Assembly (NCBI GenBank): GCA_027493615.1
Contig: JAOSKK010000034.1
Span: 310,001 to 374,000 of the forward strand
Source of the DNA: Verrucomicrobiota bacterium
Lineage (GTDB): Bacteria > Verrucomicrobiota > Verrucomicrobiia > Limisphaerales > J093
Direction of reading: 5' to 3'
Length of the DNA: 64,000 bases
The notes beneath the pieces are model-generated. The model worked only from the letters and a program-made list of their open reading frames with translations. It was not told the origin of the DNA and made no database searches. Every line of letters begins with the position of its first letter. Position 1 is the stretch's first letter. The translations under genes were made by a program, and so were the position numbers. Below, piece by piece: positions 55,909-64,000 of the stretch.

Positions 55909-57065
55909 CATGATAAGCGAATCCAAACCGCGCGCCTTTCCCGAATTCAGCCTGCTGCGCCTGCTCCGCACCGTGTTTGACCCCACGCCTGGCGAACGGA
56001 TCGGGATCCTGATCGATCTGCCCGACCCGCGGCGGGTTGAGAACTTTGCGTTCCTCGAGGACGCGGCGTTGACCATTCAGCGTCACGCGCACGACGTGTT
56101 TTATCAGGGCCTCCGGCAGGGCAGTGCTGGCCGACCTCGGCCTGGTGGGAGGTGAGCTCTTCGCGTACCAGATCACGGGCGGCAGCAACCTGGACCTGCC
56201 GGACGCCGCGTGGACGCCCGCGGGCCGGCAAGTCAGCCTGAGCCGCGAGGTCTATCCCCGCTTCAACATTCTACTCTGCATCTCGACGTACTCGGCCACC
56301 GCTCCGCTCACCGCCTTCGCGAAGCAGTACGGCTTTCGCGGCGCGACGTTGCACGGGCTGAACCCCATCATCCTCCGCACCGGGCTCGCCGTGGACTACA
56401 ACGAGGTCAGCCGTCAGGCGGAGAAGCTGCGGCGGGCGCTGACGCGCGCCGACGCGTTCGAGATTGATTTCGAGGCTGCCGGCCACAAGGTCACGCTGCG
56501 CCTGCTCTGCGACCAGCAGGAGGCTCAGAAGAGCCACGGCTTGTGCCGCGGCAAACATCCGGACGTCGCGAACCTGCCCGCCGGCGAGGTGTATTTCGTC
56601 CCGACCGGTGCCGAGGGACAGTTCCCGCGGCGTTACGAGGACGGCACGCTGGGCTTGCTCGAGGTCGCGGGCGGCCGGGTCCGGAAGGCGACGTTGCTCG
56701 CGGGCAATCCCACCACGGTCACCGCGCACAATGCCCTGCTGGCGGCCGACCCGGCGACGGGTGAAATCGGCGAACTGGGATTCGGCACCCAGGACCTGCC
56801 TCCGTCCGGCCGGGACATTCAAGACGAGAAGATCCTTGGCACGCTGCACGTCGCCACGGGCCGGAGCGATCACCTCGGCGGCCACCTGACGCCGGACAAG
56901 TTCAAGTCCGCGAAGAACGCCACCCACGACGACATCCTGTTTTCTCCGACCAAGACCCCGGAGATCCGCGTGCCGCAAGCACGGCTATACCGCGAAGGGC
57001 GGGTGGAGGTGGTGATCGAGAACTACCGGCCGGCACCTTATCTCGAACGTGCCCTGGCCGCGTGA
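55909..57065 (+). CDS. Peptidase M29 (aminopeptidase T)-like protein, frame break near 56122
   Basis: About 385 residues from ATG 55909. GERIGILIDLPDPRRVENFA opens a Rossmann-like N-terminal domain; the C-terminal half has the M29-type pattern NLPAGEVYFVPTGAEGQFPR, then EIGELGFGTQDLP, DEKILGTLHVATGRSDHLGG and NATHDDILFSPTKTPEI, where Glu, Glu, His, His and Asp could bind two metals. The family comprises metal-dependent aminopeptidases, though distant members may have other roles. A one-base break near 56122 lies after YQGLRQG. Ends 37 bases before the methyltransferase gene, with which it may be cotranscribed. Confidence 0.7.
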
Positions 57066-57102
57066 GCCGGCCGGTTTCGCCCCGCGACGAAGTCCGACGG
57101 TC

Positions 57103-57867
57103 ATGAGCGCGCCCGGCTTCTATGAGACCGAGCAGGCGGTGGCGGAGTATCTGCTGTTCCACTACGGCACGCGGGAACAGACCCTGCCGTGGGCCTTTGG
57201 ACCGGCCGACGCACTGGATTACCCGTGCCGCTGTGTCTCGGAATGTCTGGACCTGGAACGGTTGCCGGCACAGGCGCGTGCCCTGGACCTCGGCTGCGCG
57301 GTGGGCCGGTCGACGTTCGAGTTGGCCCGCCACTGTGCGAGCGTGATCGGGATCGACGCGTCGGTCCGGTTCATTGCCGTGGCGCAGCATCTGCAAACCC
57401 ACGGCTGCATGACGTACGCGTACGCCGAGGAAGGCCGGCTGACGACCCCCGCCACGGCCTGCGTGCCTCCCGAGATTGACCGTCGGCGGGTGCACTTCGA
57501 CCGTGGCGACGCGCAGGCGCTCCGTCCAGATCTGGGGGCCTTTGATGTGGTGCTCCTGGCAAACCTGGTGGATCGGTTGCCCGATCCCCGCCGCTGTCTG
57601 GAAGCGTTGCCAGCGCGGGTGCGGCCCGGTGGCCAGGTCATCCTGACAACCCCCTGCACCTGGCTCGAGAGCTACACCCCCACCGCCCAGTGGCTGGGCG
57701 GCTACCACCAGAACGAGCGACCGGTGCGGACGCTCGAGACGTTGCGGACCTTGCTCGAACCCCACTTCACTCTGGCGCGAACGCTCGACCTGCCCTTCCT
57801 GCTGCGCGAGCACGCCCGCAAGTACCAGTGGAGTGTGGCGCTGGCGACCGTCTGGATCCGGCGATGA
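57103..57867 (+). CDS. Putative 4-mercaptohistidine N1-methyltransferase (OvoA C-terminal-like)
   Basis: 254 residues, uninterrupted. FYETEQAVAEYLLFHYGTRE at the N-terminus and DYPCRCVSECLDL are characteristic of the stand-alone methyltransferase homologous to the C-terminal domain of ovothiol synthase OvoA. SAM-binding motif ALDLGCAVGRSTFELAR and acidic GIDASVRFI follow, then FDVVLLANLVDRLPDP, WLGGYHQNERPVRTLETL. It would N-methylate 5(4)-mercaptohistidine to ovothiol A. No sulfoxide synthase lies in the window, so the substrate remains an inference. Confidence 0.78.
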   Translation: MSAPGFYETEQAVAEYLLFHYGTREQTLPWAFGPADALDYPCRCVSECLDLERLPAQARALDLGCAVGRSTFELARHCASVIGIDASVRFIAVAQHLQTHGCMTYAYAEEGRLTTPATACVPPEIDRRRVHFDRGDAQALRPDLGAFDVVLLANLVDRLPDPRRCLEALPARVRPGGQVILTTPCTWLESYTPTAQWLGGYHQNERPVRTLETLRTLLEPHFTLARTLDLPFLLREHARKYQWSVALATVWIRR

Positions 57868-57930
57868 GACCGGCCGCGCACCGGATGTCTGGTCCCGCGT
57901 GCTGGCCGGCGCAGCGCAGGCCCAAGGGGG

Positions 57931-59715
57931 ATGAACCGCACGCGTCAGCTCGTTACGGTGGCCGCGTGTCTGGCGACGTTCGCGTGGCTGCTGGCGCCCG
58001 GGCTTCGGACCAGTCCCGCGGTGCTCTGGCCCAGCGTGCTGGCGGTGGGGTTGGTGTTCGTCACCCGCGACCTCTACCTCGCCCTCGGCCTCGGGGCGTT
58101 CAGCGGCGCGCTGCTCCTGGCCGGGGGCAACCCGTGGACCGCTTTCCAGTCCTTGTGGCGCGATCATCTCCTGCCCGCGCTCAGCGACCGGTGGAACCTG
58201 AGCGTGCTGGTCTTCACCCTGATGATGGGCGGGTTTGTCGAGGTGCTGCACCGCAACGGCGGCATGGCCGCGCTCACGCACCGTTTCCTGGGCCGTTCGC
58301 AGAGCCCGCGGCGGGCGGGGCTGGGGGCGTTCTTGCTGGGCTGGCTGGTGTTCTTTGACGGCCTGGCCAGTTCGATGCTGGTGGGCAAGACGCTCCGGCC
58401 GATGGCCGATCGCGCGGGCCTGTCGCGCGAGAAACTGGCCTTCATCGTGGACTCGACGTCCTCGCCCATCGCGGGTCTGGCGCTGTTGTCGACGTGGGTG
58501 GCCTATGAGATGTCTGTGATCCGGCAGGGCCTCGAGAACATGGGGGACCCCGCGCTGATGGTCGCGGTGTCACCCTTCTCCTGGCTGGTGCTGAGCCTGC
58601 CGTTCCGGTTCTACAACTGGTTCATGCTGTGGCTGGTCTTCCTCGTGGCCTGGGGCTTGCGCGACTGGGGGCCGATGCTTGAGGCGGAGCGGCGCGCGCG
58701 TGCACGGCCACGGGAGGAGCCGGTGGGTCCTCCTGCGGAACCGGCCGGGCCCGGCGCGGCCCGCGCCTGGATGCCTCTGGCGGTGTTGGTGGCCGGGGTA
58801 TTTGGCGGTTTGTATGTCGACGGCGGCGGGCTCGCGGAACCGTGGAGCTTCGCAGGGTTGGTGCAAGCGCTGGGGAAGGCGGACGCCGCGTCGGTGTTCG
58901 TGCTGGCCACCGCTGTGGCCACCCTGGTGGCTCTCGGACTGGGTCTGGGACGACGCGGCACGGCCGGCGGCCGGCCGGACGACGGGGGCACACAGGCGTT
59001 CCTGCACGGGATGCAGCAGATGTTCCTTCCCGCGTTGATCCTGGTCTGTGCCTGGATGCTCAACAGTGTGCTCAAGGAACTCGGGACGGCGCGTTACCTC
59101 GTGACGTTGCTGGGCGACCGGTTGCCGGCGGCCTGGCTCCCGGCGCTGGTGTTCCTGCTGGCGGCGGTCGTCTCGTTCAGCACCGGCACCTCGTGGGGCA
59201 CCATGGCGGTGCTCATACCGCTGACGATGCCCCTGGCGGTCGGGTTGACCGGCTTCGCGGCGGGCGCGCCCGTCAGCCCGGTGCTGGCCGCCACCGTAGG
59301 TGCGGTGCTCGCGGGCGCGGTGTTTGGCGACCACTGTTCGCCGCTGAGCGACACCACGATCGTCTCGGCCGTGAGCAGTGAGTGCGATGTGGTGGCACAT
59401 GTGCGGACCCAACTCCCCTACGCGCTTGCGGTCGCCGCGGTGGCCACGTTGCTGGGTTACCTGCCCGCCGGCCATGGCGTGGCGCCGGGGTGGCTGCTGG
59501 CGGCCGGCGCCCTCGTCTGCTGGCTGCTGGTGCGCTACGGGGGCAACCGGTGCCGGCTGCCCCCTCCGCTCTCACCGGACGTTCGGATCGGGCAACTCCG
59601 GTTTGATGCCGACGTCGAGGGGCCTCGGGTCGTGGTCCGGATGAAGAGCGCATTCGGAGGCCACCACTCGACGGGCAAGCGAGGATTGGCGCCGGGCGAC
59701 GGACGAACGGAGTGA
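57931..59715 (+). CDS. NhaC-family Na+/H+ antiporter
   Basis: 594 residues, uninterrupted, with about eleven to thirteen membrane helices. Family motifs: VFTLMMGGFVEVLHRNGGMA, GWLVFFDGLASSMLVG, FIVDSTSSPIAGLALLSTWV, SFSTGTSWGTMAVLIPLTMP and the diagnostic FGDHCSPLSDTTIVSAV near the end. Exchanges Na+ (or a charged metabolite) for H+ across the inner membrane. The last 60 residues are hydrophilic and not conserved; an indel may extend them. Confidence 0.92.
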   Translation: MNRTRQLVTVAACLATFAWLLAPGLRTSPAVLWPSVLAVGLVFVTRDLYLALGLGAFSGALLLAGGNPWTAFQSLWRDHLLPALSDRWNLSVLVFTLMMGGFVEVLHRNGGMAALTHRFLGRSQSPRRAGLGAFLLGWLVFFDGLASSMLVGKTLRPMADRAGLSREKLAFIVDSTSSPIAGLALLSTWVAYEMSVIRQGLENMGDPALMVAVSPFSWLVLSLPFRFYNWFMLWLVFLVAWGLRDWGPMLEAERRARARPREEPVGPPAEPAGPGAARAWMPLAVLVAGVFGGLYVDGGGLAEPWSFAGLVQALGKADAASVFVLATAVATLVALGLGLGRRGTAGGRPDDGGTQAFLHGMQQMFLPALILVCAWMLNSVLKELGTARYLVTLLGDRLPAAWLPALVFLLAAVVSFSTGTSWGTMAVLIPLTMPLAVGLTGFAAGAPVSPVLAATVGAVLAGAVFGDHCSPLSDTTIVSAVSSECDVVAHVRTQLPYALAVAAVATLLGYLPAGHGVAPGWLLAAGALVCWLLVRYGGNRCRLPPPLSPDVRIGQLRFDADVEGPRVVVRMKSAFGGHHSTGKRGLAPGDGRTE

Positions 59716-59962
59716 GGGTCTCCAGTCTCGCCCCGGATTCGCCCGTCCCGATTCGTCTGGCGCCGTTCATCTGCAGCCGGGCGCCTGCGCCGGTGAAAAG
59801 GGGGATTCATTGACACACATCAATTTCTGGGTATCGCTTGTCTGAGAAGCTCCCCCGCACAAGCACCATGGCTGACCCGAGACGCCGACCTGAGCAAGAG
59901 CTGTTGCCGCCTGGACCGCCGGCGCGGTGGCGGGGCTCGGCGACCGGCGGGGGAGGAAAGCC
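59716..59962. other. Leader region of the cytochrome operon
   Basis: 247 bases without a gene. It includes the AT-richer stretch 59806-59835 (GATTCATTGACACACATCAA), which is the likeliest promoter area for the respiratory operon. A GGGGGAGGAAAG ribosome-binding site stands just before the ATG at 59963. Confidence 0.4.
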
Positions 59963-60610
59963 ATGAGTTTCCTGCGGTCCTTCTGGGTGCCACTGGCGCT
60001 GCTGGCGGGCGCGTTGGTCCTGGTGCTTGATCCCGTGCCTTTCGTGAGCCCGGTGGCGCACCCGGTGCCGGTGCCGGACTGGGCCACGAACACCAATCCC
60101 GTGCGACAACCCAAGCTGGTGCCGCAGTATGTGGTGGCGGGGTTCACGTACCAGTGCAGCGACTGTCACCGCATCATTCCCTCGCCGCGCGAGACGCAGC
60201 GGCGCCTCACCCAGCACACCGAGATCGAACTCAACCACGGGCTCAACACCCGCTGTTTCAACTGCCATCACCCGCGCAACCGCGACGCCTTCGTGGACGA
60301 TTTCGGCGAGGAAATCCCCTGGAACCAGCCGCAACGGCTGTGCGGCAAGTGCCACGGGCCGGTTTACCGGGACTGGGAACACGGCTCGCACGGGCGGTTG
60401 AACGGCTATTGGGACGCCGGGCGCGGCCCGCAACTCAAACGCCGCTGCATTGAGTGTCATGACCCGCACCATCCCCCGTTCGGCTCGATGACTCCCGCGC
60501 CGGGGCCGGACACCCTGCGGATGGGCCCGCCCCTGCCTCCCGGCCATGAGGGTCGCCGGGACCCGCTCCGCATCTACTCGACGCCGGCATCGCCGGTGGC
60601 TTCGCATTAA
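59963..60610 (+). CDS. Tetraheme c-type cytochrome of an NrfD/HAO-type respiratory operon
   Basis: 215 residues from ATG 59963 with a strong ribosome-binding site. One N-terminal membrane segment (FWVPLALLAGALVLVLDPV) then four heme sites: CSDCH, CFNCH, CGKCH and CIECH, with extra His residues (NCHHP, HDPHH) as distal ligands. Membrane-anchored and periplasmic. It probably passes electrons between the Fe-S/NrfD module and the octaheme enzyme encoded downstream. It lies three bases before the Fe-S gene. Confidence 0.9.
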   Translation: MSFLRSFWVPLALLAGALVLVLDPVPFVSPVAHPVPVPDWATNTNPVRQPKLVPQYVVAGFTYQCSDCHRIIPSPRETQRRLTQHTEIELNHGLNTRCFNCHHPRNRDAFVDDFGEEIPWNQPQRLCGKCHGPVYRDWEHGSHGRLNGYWDAGRGPQLKRRCIECHDPHHPPFGSMTPAPGPDTLRMGPPLPPGHEGRRDPLRIYSTPASPVASH

Positions 60611-60613
60611 GCC

Positions 60614-61639
60614 ATGGCCACTCCCCAGAATCCACCCGGTGCCGGCGGCGACGTGGCCCGTCCGGCGGAGGTGTCGCGCCGCGGCTTTCTGACGCAGGGC
60701 GCGGCGGCGGCGGCCGGGTTGGCCGCCCTGGCGGCCGCGCTCTCGCCGCTGCGACACCTCAAAGAGGGTGACCTGCCCACCGCCGAGGAGTTTCTCCAGA
60801 AGCACTACAAGGAGATGTCGGCGACGGAAAGGGCGCGCGTGCTGGCCCGCATCCAGGAACAGGTGCGCAAGCGCTATGGCGTGACGCCGCAGGTGAACGA
60901 TCCGCCCCCGCTGGATGGCGTGGAGTTTGTTTACGGCCTGAACATCAGTCGCTGCATCGGCTGCCGGAAGTGCGTCCACGCGTGTGTTGCCGAGAACAAC
61001 CCGTCGCGGGCGCCCGAGATCCAGTACATCCGCGTGCTGGAGATGGAGAAGGGCAGCATCGATGTCGAGACCGCGAACCACCGCTACGACGCCAGCCCGG
61101 TGCCACGGCCGGACAAGTGGTACATGCCGGTGCAGTGCCACCAGTGCGCCAACCCGCCCTGCGTCAAGGTGTGCCCGGTCGAGGCGACCTGGCAGGAGCC
61201 GGACGGCATCACGGTCATCGACTACGACTGGTGCATCGGCTGCCGCTATTGCGAGGCGGCGTGTCCTTACTGGGCCCGGCGTTTCAACTTCACCGAACCC
61301 CAGATCCAGCCAGACCAGCTCAACCCCCACCTCGCCTATCTCTCGAACCGTCCCCGCCAGAAGGGCGTGATGGAGAAGTGCACGTTCTGCCTGCACCGCA
61401 CGCGGGTGGGCCGGTTGCCGGCCTGTCTGGAGGTGTGCCCGACGGGGTCCCGCAAGTTCGGCAACGTGCTCGATCCCAGCAGCGAGGTGCACTACATCCT
61501 GAAGTACAAGCGCGTGTTCATCCTGAAAGCCGACGTCGGCACGATGCCGCGGTTCTTTTACTACTTCGATGAGCGCGGCAGCCGGTATCACGACCCGCTC
61601 GAGGGCGAGGGCCAGGCCACCCTCGGGGAGGGCGCATGA
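60614..61639 (+). CDS. Tat-exported four-cluster ferredoxin subunit (NrfC/HybA-like)
   Basis: 341 residues. Tat signal VSRRGFLTQGAAAAAG, then cysteine groups of a multi-[4Fe-4S] protein: SRCIGCRKCVHACVAE, QCHQCANPPCVKVCPVEA, DWCIGCRYCEAACPYWARR and KCTFCLHRTRVGRLPACLEV. This is the usual electron-transfer partner of NrfD-type quinone-interacting proteins. The stop overlaps the nrfD-like ATG (ATGA). Confidence 0.93.
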   Translation: MATPQNPPGAGGDVARPAEVSRRGFLTQGAAAAAGLAALAAALSPLRHLKEGDLPTAEEFLQKHYKEMSATERARVLARIQEQVRKRYGVTPQVNDPPPLDGVEFVYGLNISRCIGCRKCVHACVAENNPSRAPEIQYIRVLEMEKGSIDVETANHRYDASPVPRPDKWYMPVQCHQCANPPCVKVCPVEATWQEPDGITVIDYDWCIGCRYCEAACPYWARRFNFTEPQIQPDQLNPHLAYLSNRPRQKGVMEKCTFCLHRTRVGRLPACLEVCPTGSRKFGNVLDPSSEVHYILKYKRVFILKADVGTMPRFFYYFDERGSRYHDPLEGEGQATLGEGA

Positions 61640-62892
61640 AGCGGTACTTCACGTTTCTCTGGGACTGTTTCCGGCTGAGCTTCGTCGGGGACTGGCGGTA
61701 TCACCTCTGGATGACGGCGCTGACGCTGGTGGCGTTGGCCGGGCTCTATGCCTACTGCCAGCAGTTGGTGCACGGCCTGGTGACGACGGGGATGACCGAC
61801 CAGGTGTCCTGGGGGATGTACATCGCCAACTTCACCTACCTGGTCGGGCTCGCCGCCGCCGCCGCCATGCTGGTGATCCCGGTGTACGTGTACCGGAATC
61901 TGCACCTGCACGACGTGGTGATCTTCGGCGAACTGCTCGCGGTGTCGGTGATCCTGATGTGCCTCTTGTTCGTCACTGTGGACCTGGGCCGGCCGGACCG
62001 GTTCCACCATCTGCTGCTGCGGTTCAACTTCCCCATGTCGATGCTGACCTGGGATGTGATCGCGCTGAACGGGTATCTGCTGCTCAACCTGCACATTTGC
62101 GGTTACCTGATCTACTGCGCGTACTGCGGGCGGCGGCCGGCGAAGAAGTTCTACATCCCGTTCGTGTTCGTGGCCATTGCCTGGGCGATCAGCATCCACA
62201 CCGTCACGGCATTCCTATACGTCGGGCTCGGCGGACGGCCGTTTTGGAACTCGGCGATCATTGCGCCGCGCTTTCTGGCCAGCGCGTTTGCGGCGGGGCC
62301 GGCGTTCATCATCCTGACGTTGCAGGTGGTGCGGCGTTTCACCCAGCATCAGGTGAGTGATGAGGCGTTGTTCACCCTGCGGCGCATTGTCCAGGTGGCG
62401 CTGCTGATCAACCTGTTCCTCCTGCTCTGCGAACTCTTCACCGAATTCTACGCCGACACCCGGCACGTCGCCTCGGCGCAGTACCTCTTCCTCGGGCTGC
62501 ATGGGCGCCATGCCCTGGTGCCCTGGATCTGGACGGCGATCGCGATGAACGTGGTGGCCACGACGCTGTTCATGCTGCCGGCCTCGCGGGCGCTGCCCAC
62601 GCTCAACGTCGCCTGTGTGCTGGCCATTGTCGGGATTTGGATCGAGAAGGGGATGGGCCTGATCGTGCCTGCGTTCATCCCCACCCCGCTCGGGGAACTG
62701 GTCGAGTACGCCCCCACCTTGCACGAGACACTGATCTGCTTTGGCATCTGGGCGTTCGGGCTGCTGGTCTACACGATCCTGGTGCGGGTTTCCGTGCCTG
62801 TGCTGGCCGGCCAGGTCACCTATGCCCACCGTTGGGGCTCTCCGCCTCCGGCGTCTCCCGCGGCTGCCTCCCCTGCTTTCGAGAAAGGTTGA
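61636..62892 (+). CDS. NrfD/PsrC-family membrane quinol-interacting subunit
   Basis: 418 residues, with about ten membrane helices (WMTALTLVALAGLYAYC; FTYLVGLAAAAAMLVIPVYV; VVIFGELLAVSVILMCLLFV and others). VDLGRPDRFHHLL, FPMSMLTWD and SIHTVTAFLYVGL are family-typical. NrfD proteins exchange electrons with menaquinone. The operon order tetraheme, Fe-S, NrfD, HAO-like resembles nitrite/hydroxylamine or other multiheme respiratory modules. The final Pro/Ala-rich 15 residues are not conserved. Confidence 0.93.
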   Translation: MKRYFTFLWDCFRLSFVGDWRYHLWMTALTLVALAGLYAYCQQLVHGLVTTGMTDQVSWGMYIANFTYLVGLAAAAAMLVIPVYVYRNLHLHDVVIFGELLAVSVILMCLLFVTVDLGRPDRFHHLLLRFNFPMSMLTWDVIALNGYLLLNLHICGYLIYCAYCGRRPAKKFYIPFVFVAIAWAISIHTVTAFLYVGLGGRPFWNSAIIAPRFLASAFAAGPAFIILTLQVVRRFTQHQVSDEALFTLRRIVQVALLINLFLLLCELFTEFYADTRHVASAQYLFLGLHGRHALVPWIWTAIAMNVVATTLFMLPASRALPTLNVACVLAIVGIWIEKGMGLIVPAFIPTPLGELVEYAPTLHETLICFGIWAFGLLVYTILVRVSVPVLAGQVTYAHRWGSPPPASPAAASPAFEKG

Positions 62893-62896
62893 ACCC

Positions 62897-64000
62897 ATGA
62901 ACTCCACCCTTGTCCCGCTCGCCCTAGGTTGCGTCGGCCTGGCCGTCGCCAGCGTCTCCATCCCCCGCGCCCAGGCGCAGGCCTGGGGCCTGCCCGCGAT
63001 GTCCAAGGAAACCCAGGCCTGCCTGGAGTGCCATCGCCGCGACAATGCCGGCGTCTACCAGCAGTGGGGCGCGAGCAAGCATTACCGCGCCAACGTGGGG
63101 TGCTTTGAGTGCCACATGGCGGCCGAGGGGGATCCCGACGCCTTCCTGCACGAAGGCCAGCGGATTGCCACGATCGTCTCACCGAAGGACTGCGCGCGGT
63201 GCCACAGCCAGGAGGCCGCCGAGTTCGCCGGATCCCATCACTCGAAGGGCGCCCGGATCCTCGGATCGCTGGACAACACGCTGGCGGAAGTCGTCGAGGG
63301 CAATCGCGGGATGAAGACGCCCGGCTTTCCGGGCGGCGTCAGTGCCGCGGCCGTCAACGGCTGCTGGCAGTGCCATGGCAGCGAGGTAAAGGTGCTGGCG
63401 AACGGGAAGCTGGACCCCGCCACCTGGCCCAACACCGGCATCGGCCGCATCAACCCCGACGGCTCAGAAGGATCCTGCTCGGCCTGCCACAGCCGCCACT
63501 CCTTCTCGGCTGAACAGGCCCGCCACCCGGACAACTGCGGCAAGTGCCACATGGGGCCGGACCACCCGCAGATGGAGATCTACTACGAATCCAAACACGG
63601 CATCGCCTTTCGCGCGTTCAAGGACAAGCTGAACATGGATTCCGCCAAATGGGTCGTGGGCGAGGACTACAACCTGGCGCCCACCTGCGCCACCTGCCAC
63701 ATGAGCGCCACCCCGGCCCGCGCGGCGACCAAGGACCGCGCCGCGATCCCCGCGATGCCAGTGAGTCACGATGTCGGGATGCGCATCAGTTGGAACAACC
63801 GGCCCGAGCTCTCGATCCGGCCCGAGGTGAGCGACAAGAAGATGGGATTGCCCGGGGGCGACGTGAACTGGGAGGTCCGCCGCCAGAACATGAAGAACGT
63901 CTGCCTGAACTGCCATGAACAGCAATGGGTGGACAACTTCTACGTGCAGTACGACAGCCTGATCGACCTCTACCACCAGAAGTTCGCCGAACCCGGCCTC
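62897..64000 (+). CDS. Octaheme cytochrome of the hydroxylamine oxidoreductase (HAO) family, 3' end missing
   Basis: 368 codons visible, continuing past the window. Signal peptide LVPLALGCVGLAVASVSIPRA. Eight CXXCH sites can be seen: CLECH, CFECH, CARCH, CWQCH, CSACH, CGKCH, CATCH and CLNCH, in the spacing of HAO-like octaheme proteins, with the family segment GPDHPQMEIYYESKHGIAF. In HAO a tyrosine crosslink to one heme directs the enzyme to oxidation; members without it (epsilon-HAO type) reduce nitrite or hydroxylamine. The deciding region lies near the cut, so direction is open. Coupling to NrfD favours a reductive, menaquinol-fed role. Confidence 0.9.
   Translation, partial: MNSTLVPLALGCVGLAVASVSIPRAQAQAWGLPAMSKETQACLECHRRDNAGVYQQWGASKHYRANVGCFECHMAAEGDPDAFLHEGQRIATIVSPKDCARCHSQEAAEFAGSHHSKGARILGSLDNTLAEVVEGNRGMKTPGFPGGVSAAAVNGCWQCHGSEVKVLANGKLDPATWPNTGIGRINPDGSEGSCSACHSRHSFSAEQARHPDNCGKCHMGPDHPQMEIYYESKHGIAFRAFKDKLNMDSAKWVVGEDYNLAPTCATCHMSATPARAATKDRAAIPAMPVSHDVGMRISWNNRPELSIRPEVSDKKMGLPGGDVNWEVRRQNMKNVCLNCHEQQWVDNFYVQYDSLIDLYHQKFAEPGL

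Overview
The window is high-GC DNA with densely packed, often 4-bp-overlapping (ATGA) genes. It looks like Verrucomicrobiota, probably a Limisphaerales/Pedosphaeraceae-type member. The indicators are a PSCyt1/DUF1549/DUF1553 plus DUF1501 gene pair, a PEP-CTERM protein, Tat-exported sugar-isomerase-like and oxidoreductase-like proteins, a pupylation-type locus outside Actinobacteria, and many copies of a short dispersed repeat that reads GAGVPPA when translated. Phylum is an inference from gene content; no rRNA or tRNA gene was seen. More than 40 single-base reading-frame breaks occur in otherwise well-conserved genes, mostly at runs of G or C. They are best read as homopolymer indels of a long-read assembly, so most split genes below are given as one gene with a note on the break.

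Left end (1-8054): a Pup/ubiquitin-like hybrid locus on the + strand. It holds a truncated upstream gene, one or two unrecognised proteins, a YukD-like ubiquitin-fold protein ending in Ala-Gly, a JAMM/MPN+ metalloprotease, an Mpa/ARC-type proteasomal AAA ATPase, a Dop-like enzyme with a Dop-loop-like insertion, a 67-residue Pup-like protein ending in Gly-Gly-Gln, and a PafA-like ligase. Ligase, tag, deamidase and unfoldase sit together with a second beta-grasp tag candidate and a deubiquitinase-type protease. The 20S core is not in the window.

Middle (8100-45100): mostly secreted or carbohydrate-active proteins and transport. GH62 arabinofuranosidase, PEP-CTERM protein and WYL regulator; an operon of PSCyt1 cytochrome, DUF1501 and alcohol dehydrogenase; nagB; two MacB/LolCDE-like ABC systems, the second in a cluster with DUF3299 and a His-rich lipoprotein that resembles zinc-uptake Zrg operons; a DUF3365 cytochrome; a protein of 29-residue helical repeats plus an HExxH protease paired with a CHAT/caspase-like protein; a diheme peroxidase; MoaD-like plus BNR protein; subtilase plus ceramidase; mprF plus acvB/virJ; sialidase; GH42 galactosidase; RluA.

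Right part (45200-64000): a probable defence patch (AAA15/DUF3696 ATPase with an overlapping unknown partner, an orphan LysR-type HTH, an AbiEii-like nucleotidyltransferase remnant and an IS1634-like transposase remnant) interrupted by a deoxyhypusine-synthase-like gene; then a sugar isomerase, a site-2 protease with CBS domains, TolC, an SRPBCC protein, an M29-like peptidase, a mercaptohistidine-type methyltransferase and an NhaC antiporter. The window ends in a respiratory operon: tetraheme cytochrome, Fe-S protein, NrfD and an octaheme HAO-like cytochrome cut by the window edge.

Two dispersed palindromic repeat families recur across the window, sometimes inserted in frame inside genes, and three genes have short tandem repeats next to or close to their start codons.
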